A stretch of DNA of 26,811 nt from MGIIb-O3 sp046710875 (lineage in GTDB: Archaea > Thermoplasmatota > Poseidoniia > Poseidoniales > Thalassarchaeaceae). The stretch lies in assembly GCA_046710875.1 (NCBI GenBank), contig JBKEHQ010000012.1, positions 1 to 26,811 on the forward strand. The letters run 5' to 3'. Under the pieces are notes generated by a model. It made no database searches. It worked only from the letters and a program-made list of their open reading frames with translations, and was not told the origin of the DNA. Below, in pieces: positions 7,424-16,587 of the stretch (the first letter of the stretch is position 1; every line of letters begins with the position of its first letter). The position numbers and the translations under genes were made by a program.

Positions 7424-9580
7424 TTAGGCGAAAGAGTATACATCATTACTAGGACTGAATAAAATTCCACCTTGTCTTAATTTTCTAACTATATCATCAA
7501 CGGCATTTGGAGTAATTCCTTTTTTATTTGCTTGATCATAAATTTCTTCTATCATTGCTTGGCCTTTTTCATAACAAATACTTGTGATAATTTTTCTTAT
7601 TTCCCTATCAATAATCATTTTTTGTTGAGGAACTTTGGAATGGAATGCTGTTTCATCATTAACATTATTCTCTGATCTCCAATGTTTGAATACTGCTAAA
7701 GCAACCTTTGCATCGTCTTCAGTAGCTATATTTCTAAGATGCATACGTGCATGTGCCTCGGAAAGTCTGCTTAGGGCTTCAAGTGCTCTTGCTGTGATTG
7801 GTACGAGTGTTTGAGATGCTGGACTTCCTTGATCTTCTTTGGCAAAGTTTTGCCTAGTATCTCTATAAAACTCTTGTAAAACTACTTTTGCAGCATCATT
7901 CAACTGTGGATGAAAATTCAATTTTGCATATGCAACATATTTTCTTAAAAATGAAGTTGTCAAATGTTCAACGCCATCTACTCCGACTCTAGTAACACTA
8001 TCATCATCGGATTTATCAGAAACAAAACCCCTTTCTAATTGTGTTTCGGCAACTCCTTTAGAACGAGTAGCTAGTATATGACCGGCGATTCGCTCATCGT
8101 TTTCTAATACAATTTCATCCCTTAAAAGCCATATGACATCGAATCTTGATGCTAATGGGGCAGGTAGTCCTGTTTCTTCAAAGGAATACATTACTGATGC
8201 GTTTGGATGTCTATCACTAAATCGACCACCCGTAGGGTTAGCAGCGGCTAATACGGCACATCGTGTTGGAAGTCTGGCAGTTAATCCTCCTTTTGCTATA
8301 TGGATACTTTGTTGTTCCATTGCCTCATGCATAGATCCTTGATCAGAGGCTGAGATCTTATCAAATTCGTCAATAGCTGCCAACCCTTGATCCGATAAGG
8401 GCAATATTCCTGCTTCAAGTGCAAACCTTCCATCTCCAAATGCATCCTTTATTGCTGCAGCAGTAAGTCCTGCTGCTGAAACTCCTCCTCCTGAAGCATA
8501 TTTTCCCCTAGGAGAAAGATTAGACATATATCGTAATAATTGAGATTTTGCAACACCAGGATCCCCCATCAAAAGAATGTGGATATCGCCTCTTGTCCTT
8601 GTTCCGTCTTCATTGATTCTAGAAACTCCTCCGAATAATTGCAATGCAAGGGTTCGTTTAACATATGCTAGTTTCTCATTTGCAGCAAAAATAGATGGTG
8701 CGATTGATTTATACAAATAATTCAATAAATCCTTTTTCTGAGATATTTCAATTATTTTTTCTTTATCTTCATCTTCAATGATAATTTCAGTGAAAGGAGT
8801 TGATTCTTGTTCTGCACTAACTAAATCGTAGTATATTTCAAACATTGGAGTTTTTTTGTTTCTCTTATATTCTGGCCTAACTTGTGGTATTACATTTGCA
8901 GATACTCTATCTCCAGGAGTCAAAGTCAACACAAGGTCCCTTTCTAAAAATAGTATTCCTCTTGTTGGTTGAGACCCCCCTGGAACGTTTTCAGGTAGTT
9001 CTGATACCTCAATTAATTGATTATTTACCATTCTAGATGCTTGCATCATTAACATAAATGTAGTTTCTCCTTTACGTACAAAAGAGCCGCATCCCCCTTT
9101 AACTTCTGGACATCTTAATGGCTCTTTCAATTCTCTCTCATCTTTTTGTTCAACATCTAGTTCAAAACCACATGTTTCACACTTAAAGGTCGCCATATAT
9201 AATCGAGGTTTGATGTCTGAAACTTTGTTTACTACTACATCTATACTACAAAATTTACCAATTGATTCACTGCCTATTTCTCTTAATGGAATACAAGCAT
9301 CACCAGGTAGTTCTCCAATACGAATCAAGCAATCAATAGATGATCCTCCTCTTTCCATACAAATATCATTAAGTACTTTTGAACCTGTATCAAGAATGGT
9401 ACGAGGATTTTCTAATACCCAATCTGCAAATTCAGAATCAAAAGATTGTAATTCATGAAATGATGTGTTTAAAACAGGAGTTGAGGATTGTTTTGATAGG
9501 ATTAAAAGGATTTCATCTTCTTTAGCAGCAGTGAGAAAAGTTTTCCATCGTGCACTTGAATCTTGTAATTGCATTGTCAT
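7424..9580 (-). CDS. mcm: Replicative DNA helicase MCM
   Basis: MCM forms the hexameric 3'-5' helicase that unwinds DNA at archaeal replication forks. With the ATG at 9580 the product has 718 residues. Features are the N-terminal domain with an OB fold and a C2C2 zinc site (C134, C137, C157, C164), then the AAA+ core with Walker A GDPGVAKS (339-346), Walker B AIDEFDK (402-408), sensor-1 AAANPTGG, the arginine finger in SRFD (478-481), and a C-terminal winged-helix region. No intein is present. I chose 9580 because GGGGAG lies 7-9 bases upstream; a frame-open extension reaches a TTG at 9628 and ATG at 9622 but would add an unusual leader. It heads the leftward gene run and is divergent from the PPC/esterase pair. 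Confidence 0.95.
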   Translation of the reverse strand: MTMQLQDSSARWKTFLTAAKEDEILLILSKQSSTPVLNTSFHELQSFDSEFADWVLENPRTILDTGSKVLNDICMERGGSSIDCLIRIGELPGDACIPLREIGSESIGKFCSIDVVVNKVSDIKPRLYMATFKCETCGFELDVEQKDERELKEPLRCPEVKGGCGSFVRKGETTFMLMMQASRMVNNQLIEVSELPENVPGGSQPTRGILFLERDLVLTLTPGDRVSANVIPQVRPEYKRNKKTPMFEIYYDLVSAEQESTPFTEIIIEDEDKEKIIEISQKKDLLNYLYKSIAPSIFAANEKLAYVKRTLALQLFGGVSRINEDGTRTRGDIHILLMGDPGVAKSQLLRYMSNLSPRGKYASGGGVSAAGLTAAAIKDAFGDGRFALEAGILPLSDQGLAAIDEFDKISASDQGSMHEAMEQQSIHIAKGGLTARLPTRCAVLAAANPTGGRFSDRHPNASVMYSFEETGLPAPLASRFDVIWLLRDEIVLENDERIAGHILATRSKGVAETQLERGFVSDKSDDDSVTRVGVDGVEHLTTSFLRKYVAYAKLNFHPQLNDAAKVVLQEFYRDTRQNFAKEDQGSPASQTLVPITARALEALSRLSEAHARMHLRNIATEDDAKVALAVFKHWRSENNVNDETAFHSKVPQQKMIIDREIRKIITSICYEKGQAMIEEIYDQANKKGITPNAVDDIVRKLRQGGILFSPSNDVYSFA

Positions 9581-9792
9581 GATTTCACTCCCCGGCTTTA
9601 TCGAAGAATGGGCGGGGTACATAATCAAATTGGATGTGTCCTCAACCCCTTCATTTCCACTGGAAAATAAAAACGATACAGTAAACTAAAGTTAGGTATT
9701 AAAATTGTTCTAGTGCAGATAAAATTAAAATTTGCCAGCGATATTACAAGAATACAACGAGACCTTCAAAGGAGGGAGGGTAATCCCGAATT

Positions 9793-10230
9793 ATGGAATA
9801 CATTGTATCAGATAGAGACGTTTTTGTCAGACTAGATCCCGGAGAAGAAATTCATCAGTCATTACAAAGTCTTGCTAAAGAAGGCATAGTTAGTGCAGCA
9901 ATAACAAGTGGAATAGGAAGAATAGAGGATGCAGAAGTTGGTTTTTTAGACTCAGATGGAATATACCGTAAAACTACTTACACGGGTCCTGTTGAACTAT
10001 TATCCACTCAAGGAAATCTTTGTCCAGGTCCAGATGGTGCTTTTACTCACATACACATAGTAATGTGTGATGATAATCATACAGTACTTGGAGGTCATTT
10101 ATTTAAAGCAATAGTCACAGTAACTGCTGAAATTCATCTAAGAATTCTTGATGATGAAATTAGACCTAATATGATGTGTAGAGTTGCTGGCGATGGCGAT
10201 TTTGTCAAATTAGAATTAAGGAGAGAATAG
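9793..10230 (+). CDS. PPC/DUF296 domain protein
   Basis: The 145-residue protein is a single PPC (plant and prokaryote conserved, DUF296) domain. Diagnostic pieces are EGIVSAAITSGIGRIEDAEVGFLD (about 30-53 region), VELLSTQGN, and THIHIVMCDDNHTVLGGHL, in which H86, H88 and H102 match the family's metal-binding histidines. These domains trimerise. In plants they occur in AT-hook DNA-binding proteins, but the stand-alone prokaryotic version has no AT-hook and no settled function. A purine-rich GGAGGGAGGG lies at 9771-9780, 12 bases before the ATG. The next gene begins one base after its stop, so the PPC protein and esterase are made from one message. Confidence 0.88.
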   Translation: MEYIVSDRDVFVRLDPGEEIHQSLQSLAKEGIVSAAITSGIGRIEDAEVGFLDSDGIYRKTTYTGPVELLSTQGNLCPGPDGAFTHIHIVMCDDNHTVLGGHLFKAIVTVTAEIHLRILDDEIRPNMMCRVAGDGDFVKLELRRE

Positions 10231-10231
10231 T

Positions 10232-11257
10232 TTGCCCAAACATGCTTTCGGATCTTTAAATGGTGAAATAAAAATAATAATAATAGAATCTGATGCCCTT
10301 CAAGGGAATATGCTAGGAGATCCAACTAGTAGACAAGTGGCCGTCTATTTACCAGAAAATTGGGATAAGAATGATAAAGAGTATCCTTTATTTGTAGATT
10401 TAGTAGGATTTACAGGCAGTGGACTTGCTCATATTAATTGGAAACCATTTGCAGAATCAGTACCTCAAAGGGTTGAAAGACTAATTTCTGAAGGTAAAAT
10501 GGGAGAAGTCATCATAGCACTTCCAGATTGTTTTACAACCTTAGGAGGTAATCAATATATCAATAGTATTGCAGTGGGGAATTGGGCTGATTTTTTAATT
10601 GAAGAAATGATCCCCGAAATAGAAAAACAATTTCCTGTAAAAAAGGGTAAAAATAGTCGAGGAGTGTTTGGAAAGTCTAGTGGAGGATACGGTGCAATCG
10701 TACATGGAATGTTATATGGTGACCACTGGGGAGCTTTGGCTTGTCATTCTGGAGATATGGGATTTGATTCATTATTTTTGGGAGACTTTCCTAAATCTGT
10801 AACCCATCTAGAAAAGCATGGAGGAATTCAAAATTTTCTTGATCACATAAAGAACGTGAAGAAAATGAGTGGCGAAGATTTTCATGTCCTAATGATGACT
10901 GCAATGGGCGCTTTTTATGACCCTGACCCTAATGCTCCAATGGGAATTAGGCTACCAGTTGACTTGAGAACTTGTGTCCTTGATGAAGAGAGATGGAGTG
11001 CGTGGTTGAAGCATGATCCTGTATTTATGATAGATCGGATGGATGTTCAAGAGAGTTTGAAAAGTTTGAAAGGGATATTTATTGACTGCGGATTTAGAGA
11101 TCAATATAATCTTCATTTTGGTGCAAGACAATTATCAGATAAACTCAATAAATTGGGAATTTCCCATATTCATGAAGAATTCGATGATAACCATTCATCA
11201 ATAGATTATAGGATGGATATTTCATTTCCATTTATGTATGATGCATTGACAAAGTGA
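10232..11257 (+). CDS. Putative esterase (PF00756-type alpha/beta hydrolase)
   Basis: The 341-residue product resembles the esterase-D / S-formylglutathione-hydrolase group of alpha/beta hydrolases. The nucleophile elbow is GKSSGGYGA with S149, the acid is probably D290 in IDCGFRDQYN, and the catalytic histidine H321 lies in DDNHSSIDYR. No signal peptide or membrane helix is seen, so it should act in the cytoplasm. The start appears to be TTG at 10232: it has AAGGAGAG just upstream, lies one base after the PPC stop, and no ATG fits the frame near the N-terminus. Substrate is unknown; acyl or carbohydrate esters are possible. Its 3' end is five bases from the convergent livF stop. Confidence 0.82.
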   Translation: MPKHAFGSLNGEIKIIIIESDALQGNMLGDPTSRQVAVYLPENWDKNDKEYPLFVDLVGFTGSGLAHINWKPFAESVPQRVERLISEGKMGEVIIALPDCFTTLGGNQYINSIAVGNWADFLIEEMIPEIEKQFPVKKGKNSRGVFGKSSGGYGAIVHGMLYGDHWGALACHSGDMGFDSLFLGDFPKSVTHLEKHGGIQNFLDHIKNVKKMSGEDFHVLMMTAMGAFYDPDPNAPMGIRLPVDLRTCVLDEERWSAWLKHDPVFMIDRMDVQESLKSLKGIFIDCGFRDQYNLHFGARQLSDKLNKLGISHIHEEFDDNHSSIDYRMDISFPFMYDALTK

Positions 11258-11262
11258 AATTA

Positions 11263-11982
11263 TTACTCAGATTTATTTCCAAGGAAATATTCACCAATTT
11301 CTGGATCATTTAGGATACTTTGAGCGTCTCCTGTATGAACTACTTTGCCGCCAGCGAAGATATAACCTCGGTCTGATCGGGCAAGTGAAAGTCTTGCATT
11401 TTGCTCGACAATTAACACTGTTATCCCCTCATTTCTAAGAGAGTCAATCTTTTCTATTATTTGTTGTTGATATAATGGGCTCAGAGCAGCAGTTGGCTCA
11501 TCGAGTAAAAGGAATTTTGGATTAGAGATTAGCGCCCTAGATATTGCTAACATTTGACGCTCTCCTCCAGAGAGTGATGCTGCTAAATCATGGACCCTTT
11601 CTTTTAAATCTGGAAACATATTTAATGCACGTTCTATTCTTTCATTCAGGATTTTAGTAGATAAGTTATTTCCACCCATCTGTAAATTCTCATATATTGT
11701 CAAAGAAGGAAATACATTGTCCACTTGTGGAACATATGCAATTCCCCTATTTACTAATTGGTCGGTCCTCCATCCCGATACATCGTCCCCATTGTGTTCT
11801 ACATCCCCAGAGTAATGAGTAGCAATTCCAAATATAATTTTGATAAAAGTTGATTTTCCACATCCATTTGGCCCTATAATAGTTACAAATTCTCCTTCAT
11901 CAACATGGATGTTTATATCGTAAAGAATTTGTACACTACCATATCCTCCATTGAGTCCTTTCACATCTAATAATCTAGTCAT
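11263..11982 (-). CDS. livF: ABC transporter ATPase, LivF-type
   Basis: This 239-residue ATPase is one of two nucleotide-binding subunits of a branched-chain-amino-acid (HAAT) family importer. It has Walker A GPNGCGKST (37-45), signature LSGGE (137-141), Walker B LLLDEP (158-163), and VEQN in place of the His-switch VEH, which is characteristic of LivF. The start is ATG at 11982, one base after the livG stop, with GGAGG about 11 bases upstream; a longer frame running back into livG is not a real extension. It is the last gene of the importer operon. The transported substrate cannot be inferred from the ATPase. Confidence 0.94.
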   Translation of the reverse strand: MTRLLDVKGLNGGYGSVQILYDINIHVDEGEFVTIIGPNGCGKSTFIKIIFGIATHYSGDVEHNGDDVSGWRTDQLVNRGIAYVPQVDNVFPSLTIYENLQMGGNNLSTKILNERIERALNMFPDLKERVHDLAASLSGGERQMLAISRALISNPKFLLLDEPTAALSPLYQQQIIEKIDSLRNEGITVLIVEQNARLSLARSDRGYIFAGGKVVHTGDAQSILNDPEIGEYFLGNKSE

Positions 11983-11983
11983 A

Positions 11984-12778
11984 TTATTCTTCCTCCCCTG
12001 CGGCACCGAGGTATGCTGCAATAACTGCTTTATTTGATTTGACTTCGTCAGGAGTCCCAATCATCAATACTTCTCCTTCATTCATTACTATTATTCTATC
12101 AACGCCTTGACGTAAAATAAAATCCATATTATGTTCGATTATTAATACCGAAATACCAGTTTCATTAACTGTCTTTCTAAGGTTGTTAAATATCTTCATA
12201 GCTAATGGCCCGGCTACTCCTGCTACTGGCTCATCAAGTAATAACAGGCTTGGTGAGCCCATTCTTGAGCGTCCAATGTCGACTAGTTTTGATTGGCCGC
12301 CTGAAAGTTCACTTGCCAAATTATGTGCCATATGAGGGACCTCTAATTCATCTAAGATTTCATACGCTTGATTTAATCTTTCTTGCTCTTCTTTGCTTTT
12401 ATTTGGCATCAATAGAGATTTGAATATATTTGGAGAAAATTGTTTACGAGGTGGAACTAATAGATTTTCAAGTACAGTCATCTTACGCCATAACCTAGTA
12501 TGTTGGAAAGTCCTAGTCATACCTAATCCGTGTATTTGATCTGGCCTCATTTTTGAGGCATCGGTGCCATAAATTTCTACTTTTCCTGAGGTCTGATTTA
12601 GAAGACCACTAATACAATTAAAGGTTGTAGATTTACCACAACCATTGGGGCCTATCAAACCTATAAATTCACCTTTATTAATTTCAAAGGATACGTCTTT
12701 AACAGCAATGAGGCCCCCGAATTCTTTACGAAGATTTGTTACTTTCAAAACAGTATTATCTTGAGATTCTGAATTCAT
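11984..12778 (-). CDS. livG: ABC transporter ATPase, LivG-type
   Basis: The 264-residue protein is the second ATPase of the importer. It shows Walker A GPNGCGKST (43-51), the LivG-like RTFQHTRLWRKMTVLENL segment, signature LSGGQ (158-162), Walker B LLLLDEP (178-184) and the switch histidine H216 in IIEHNMDF. The start codon overlaps the end of the permease gene by four bases (12775-12778), so translation is probably coupled. Together with LivF it forms the heterodimeric motor under the fused LivH-LivM permease. Confidence 0.94.
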   Translation of the reverse strand: MNSESQDNTVLKVTNLRKEFGGLIAVKDVSFEINKGEFIGLIGPNGCGKSTTFNCISGLLNQTSGKVEIYGTDASKMRPDQIHGLGMTRTFQHTRLWRKMTVLENLLVPPRKQFSPNIFKSLLMPNKSKEEQERLNQAYEILDELEVPHMAHNLASELSGGQSKLVDIGRSRMGSPSLLLLDEPVAGVAGPLAMKIFNNLRKTVNETGISVLIIEHNMDFILRQGVDRIIVMNEGEVLMIGTPDEVKSNKAVIAAYLGAAGEEE

Positions 12779-15700
12779 TGAATATCCTCCCTAGATTCTC
12801 TATCGGGCCTAAATGGAACTTCAGGAAGTAATCCTTTTGGATTTAATTTCAATGATAGTAACATTACTAATCCAATTAATAATAACTTCACATATGCCAT
12901 ATTTGCTTGAATAATTCCTGTACTGAATGATTCATCAATGGACCTCTGTCCGAATAATACGAATGTCATAATAAAAATAAATGCACCAGAAAGCCCTATT
13001 TCAGAAATATTTCTACTACGGATTATGAAGCCTAACAGTGTTATTATCAAGAATATTTGAGCTGCATCCCATTGATTTACTACTAGCCATTCAAATAATC
13101 TGTCTATTCTATCTGCGGTAGCGTATAGAGGTAAATCCGGTGATCCTTGACCTGCAACTAAAACGTTGAATACAGATTCCATTAAAGCATACATTAGTGC
13201 ACCAATTATCATTCCTTTATTATTTGCAGCACCTCCAATTATGAATGCTGCCCAAACCAAGAATGTCGATCTAGCAGGAGACATGAATGATGGTTCAAAA
13301 CCTGTTAGTTTCCATGCCCAGAGAGCACCTGCCAATCCTGCAATCGCAGCCCCCAATGCAAGGCTTGCGGCTTTGTGAGTTAGTACATCATGACCATGAT
13401 GTTGAGCAACATCCTCATCTTCCCTTATTGATTTCAAAATTCTACCCCAAGGAGATGATAAGATAGTTTCAAGCAAGCGCCATACCAATATCACGGAAAT
13501 AATACTCATCATTGCTAATAAAAATGAATATGGAGCGGGTTCTCCAAGATTTAATATTTCACCTATTTTATCGGCTGGCCCCAAAAGAGTAGCATCGTTT
13601 CTACAAGCATCTGCACTAATATAATTAGTATTTGGTCCAATATCAACTCCACGGCCGCAAAACCATAATTGTTTAAATGGTAAAGGATAATGATTTATTC
13701 CTATTGCAGATCCTACAGTTCCAACTCTTAGTAATGGTTCTCCCGCTAGTAATACACGTAGTATTTCCCCAAGAGAAATGGTTACAATGGCGAAATAATC
13801 CATTCTCAATCGAGCGGTGGGATATGCTAATGCCCAGCCACAAGCAGCAGCAAGTAACATCCCCATAATTGTAGCAGGAAATATGCCCCACCCGTAGCCA
13901 TGTACTTCAGTTGGTGCAGTTAGAATTCCCACGCTTATTGCACCAACAGCAACAAAGAATATAACTCCAAAATTAGTCATTCCAGTTATTCCAGTATGAA
14001 GATTAAGTGAAAAGGCCATTAAGATAAATATTGATGCAACAATTAATGAATTAGATACTTGGCCAATTTTAAGATAATTCCAGGAAAAATTTGGATTATC
14101 TGCAATAGGTAACCAGTATAAAAATGACAATAATATAATCATTAAAATTGCGAATGCCATCCAAGAACCTTTTGGACTTTCTCTGCCATAAATCGGCGTT
14201 ATGGATTTAGGAATATGATCTTTAATTGAGGGTATTTTCTCAGAGGATATGAAAGATTTTATTTTTACTATAAGATTCTTAAGAATTGTTTCATGATGGC
14301 GATTTAATTCTCTCCAACGTAATTTGACACTATTAAGCGCAAAATTTATTTGCTGAAGTGGTTGAGCAATAAGTGATTGATTATCTTCTAAATTACTACC
14401 ACTTATCGATGTGAGAAGATTTGAAAATGAAGAGATTTTTAATGATATAAAATTCGATATTTTACTATCTAGATATAAATTAATCCCTTGATATATAGCT
14501 ATAATAGACATAATTATTGGAATTAATGGCCAAATGAAGTTATCTATATTCATAATAGTATCAACAAACCATAACTCTGTTTGCATTAGTTCGAACCAAG
14601 ATAAATCAACGTCCGATACGTTGTCAACAAAGTAAGGAGAATCTGAGGCCTGAAGTACGCCATCAGTACCAGCTATAAGATCTAAATTTGTTTCTGTATT
14701 TGGGTCGTTTAAACATGCATCAGAGCATGAACCATTTGCAAACGATTGTTTGCCAACAAAACCTGCAATTTTATGGTACATGAATGCACCTAAGGTTACA
14801 GATGCTACAATTTGAGTTTTATCAAACCTATTGTTATACCAATGATGGATACCAAAAATTCCTGTTAATGGAAATAGAGCTAATAATGTATAGATTATTT
14901 TGGAGGGTTTTGTATTTTTTTCTCTTCTTGCTCTCAATCTATCTATTTTCCACTTTTCATAAGCATCTCCAATGCCTTCTGGAAGTATCATTAGTACTGC
15001 AACCAAGAAAATAAATGGCATTACTCCATCTAATGCAGTATAGTTTGAGCGTCCTAATGGTAGCCCAATACCAATTAAAATTGGTGATGAAAGTGCACGT
15101 ACAAATCCAACAATTAAAGAAGCTATTATTGCACCTGAGATTGAACCTATTGTACCTAGAACAATTACTGCAAATGAAGGAAGCAGGAGAGTAAATGCTG
15201 TTTCGGGGTTGAATCTTAGAGTAATTGCAAATATCGCCCCCCCTAATCCAGAGATTCCAGCCGAAAGGAATGCGCTTGTTAGTTGAATTCGTTCTACATT
15301 TATTCCACTACTAGCTGCTAATTCAGGATTATCAGCTACAGCCCTCATACGCCTACCCAATCTTGATTTGTTCAAGAATAAAAATAGTAATATAACACTA
15401 GCAAATATTACCAGAGGCACTATTCCTTTGAAATAAGCATAATTTGTTGTTGCACCTGTGATACAATCAGTATTTTTATTGTATATTTCGAATAAAGGCC
15501 TTGATATTTCACTTATTATTCGTGTTAATATTGGCTCTCCGGTCGTAGGATCTAAACCAGTCTCTTCACAGGTAAAATGAGTATATGTTTTACCATCAGT
15601 TAAGTTGCGATCCCCAAGATTGAAACGAAATTTAGTGGTAGGTAATTTCCATCTTAAAGTAGATACTCTCCAATCTGCATCGGGTTCAAACATATTCCTA

Positions 15701-16482
15701 GATGCGCCAAAGCGAAGATATGTTAGGGCCCTTAAGATTAATGCTACACCTAATGAGGCAATCATCATCACTTGTGGTGAAGCTTTTTCTTTTCGAAAAC
15801 CTCGATAAACTACACGATCAATAATTATACCTGCAATTCCTGTTAATACGAATGCCCCTATCAGTGTCCAGAAGAGTAATGAATAGACTAATACGCCATC
15901 TTTTGGGGCATCGTATAATGGATAATAATAATCGCTCCAAACCATAACCATTGCTAGATACATACCAATCATAAAGAATTCAGATTGTGCAAAATTTCCA
16001 TATCTTTGGACTTTGTAAGTTAACGTTAACCCAATTGCGATTGCTAGGTAAGTAGAAGCCCATGTCAAAGTTCCTGTACTAATAGAAATTAAGTCTAAAG
16101 TGACTGTTGCCCTTGTGTCGAGACCTTTGAGTAAAGAATCGAGGGTAATTCCAATCACAAACAGCATAAATAAAGGTGAAGTAAACATTAATATATTTCT
16201 TAAAATATTTGGCTCTAAATCATCAAAGAATATTTTTATTACTAGAAAACCTGCTGATAATGATTCTAATAATTGCATTAACCACACAAAATCATTTGGT
16301 AGTTTATTTACAAGTAATTTGTCAATTATATTAAGAAATCCCCACTGAAATATTAGTCCAAGAACAATTGCATCAAGAAATAATATTAAAGCAATTAATA
16401 GCCTTTTTGATCCACGAGGTGAAATGAGATTATTTTTAGAAGACTCGAACTTTGAGAGAATGGAGTCGAGGCGTGCATCCAT
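12775..16482 (-). CDS. Fused LivH-LivM ABC permease with TM2-like linker segment
   Basis: One 1235-residue polypeptide carries both permease subunits that are normally separate genes of about 300-400 residues each. After a short cytoplasmic start and three or four extra helices (1-135), the LivH core spans about 138-500 (NFAQSEFFMIGMYLA, RGFRKEKASPQVMMIASLG, GRRMRAVADNPELAASSGI). An extracellular insertion at about 260-350 carries C305 and C340. Residues 526-575 (LLALFPLTGIFGIHHWYNNR) look like a TM2 domain. A linker with C586/C590 and a basic helix (590-775) leads to the LivM core, about 800-1225 (LNLHTGITGMTNFGV, MDYFAIVTISLGEI, GRILKSIREDEDVAQHHG), which has an insertion containing C942/C960. 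The ATG at 16482 is chosen; a longer open frame crosses the intergenic hairpin. Fusion is directly visible because the frame is uninterrupted. Confidence 0.92.
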   Translation of the reverse strand: MDARLDSILSKFESSKNNLISPRGSKRLLIALILFLDAIVLGLIFQWGFLNIIDKLLVNKLPNDFVWLMQLLESLSAGFLVIKIFFDDLEPNILRNILMFTSPLFMLFVIGITLDSLLKGLDTRATVTLDLISISTGTLTWASTYLAIAIGLTLTYKVQRYGNFAQSEFFMIGMYLAMVMVWSDYYYPLYDAPKDGVLVYSLLFWTLIGAFVLTGIAGIIIDRVVYRGFRKEKASPQVMMIASLGVALILRALTYLRFGASRNMFEPDADWRVSTLRWKLPTTKFRFNLGDRNLTDGKTYTHFTCEETGLDPTTGEPILTRIISEISRPLFEIYNKNTDCITGATTNYAYFKGIVPLVIFASVILLFLFLNKSRLGRRMRAVADNPELAASSGINVERIQLTSAFLSAGISGLGGAIFAITLRFNPETAFTLLLPSFAVIVLGTIGSISGAIIASLIVGFVRALSSPILIGIGLPLGRSNYTALDGVMPFIFLVAVLMILPEGIGDAYEKWKIDRLRARREKNTKPSKIIYTLLALFPLTGIFGIHHWYNNRFDKTQIVASVTLGAFMYHKIAGFVGKQSFANGSCSDACLNDPNTETNLDLIAGTDGVLQASDSPYFVDNVSDVDLSWFELMQTELWFVDTIMNIDNFIWPLIPIIMSIIAIYQGINLYLDSKISNFISLKISSFSNLLTSISGSNLEDNQSLIAQPLQQINFALNSVKLRWRELNRHHETILKNLIVKIKSFISSEKIPSIKDHIPKSITPIYGRESPKGSWMAFAILMIILLSFLYWLPIADNPNFSWNYLKIGQVSNSLIVASIFILMAFSLNLHTGITGMTNFGVIFFVAVGAISVGILTAPTEVHGYGWGIFPATIMGMLLAAACGWALAYPTARLRMDYFAIVTISLGEILRVLLAGEPLLRVGTVGSAIGINHYPLPFKQLWFCGRGVDIGPNTNYISADACRNDATLLGPADKIGEILNLGEPAPYSFLLAMMSIISVILVWRLLETILSSPWGRILKSIREDEDVAQHHGHDVLTHKAASLALGAAIAGLAGALWAWKLTGFEPSFMSPARSTFLVWAAFIIGGAANNKGMIIGALMYALMESVFNVLVAGQGSPDLPLYATADRIDRLFEWLVVNQWDAAQIFLIITLLGFIIRSRNISEIGLSGAFIFIMTFVLFGQRSIDESFSTGIIQANMAYVKLLLIGLVMLLSLKLNPKGLLPEVPFRPDRESREDIQ
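14758..14907 (-). other. TM2-like segment between the LivH and LivM halves
   Basis: Residues 526-575 of the fused permease read as a short loop-helix-turn with GIFGIHHWYNNR, close to the GxxGxHxFYxG pattern of TM2 domains. It is followed by a second hydrophobic stretch. Its job could be topological: it gives the hairpin needed to place LivM in the membrane in the right orientation. Confidence 0.45.
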
Positions 16483-16520
16483 CACTTGGCACACCAATAT
16501 ATAACTTAGAAAAAGATTAG

Positions 16521-16550
16521 GGCAGTATGGCGGAAAAACCGCCATACTGC
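16521..16550 (-). terminator. Intercistronic hairpin (perfect 12-bp stem) after the binding-protein gene
   Basis: Bases 16522-16533 and 16539-16550 are perfect inverted repeats (12 bp, seven G/C pairs) around a five-base loop. On the coding (minus) strand the loop is TTTTT and the stem is followed by CCCTAATCTTTTTC, a T-rich tail. It lies 38 bases after the binding-protein stop and 40 bases before the permease ATG. It could be a leaky terminator or an mRNA-stabilising element that lets the binding protein be made in excess over the permease. Confidence 0.75.
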
Positions 16551-16587
16551 TTTACGTATACAGAATATTTAAGAAAATATTTCTTAA

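Noticed and set aside
9581..9628. Sixteen-residue N-terminal extension of MCM starting at TTG
   Set aside because: The ATG at 9580 has a purine-rich GGGGAG at proper distance and the extension shows no family similarity that I can see.
11983..12060. N-terminal extension of LivF into livG
   Set aside because: The extra residues are the shadow of the livG 3' end; the ATG at 11982 has a GGAGG site and begins at the normal LivF N-terminus.
16496..16504. AATATATAA as the permease gene's own TATA box
   Set aside because: It is centred only about 18 bases before the ATG, so a start 27 bases downstream would fall inside the gene.
16483..16545. Upstream extension of the fused permease by 21 codons
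   Set aside because: The extension would translate half of the perfect hairpin stem; the ATG at 16482 just after it gives a normal cytoplasmic start.
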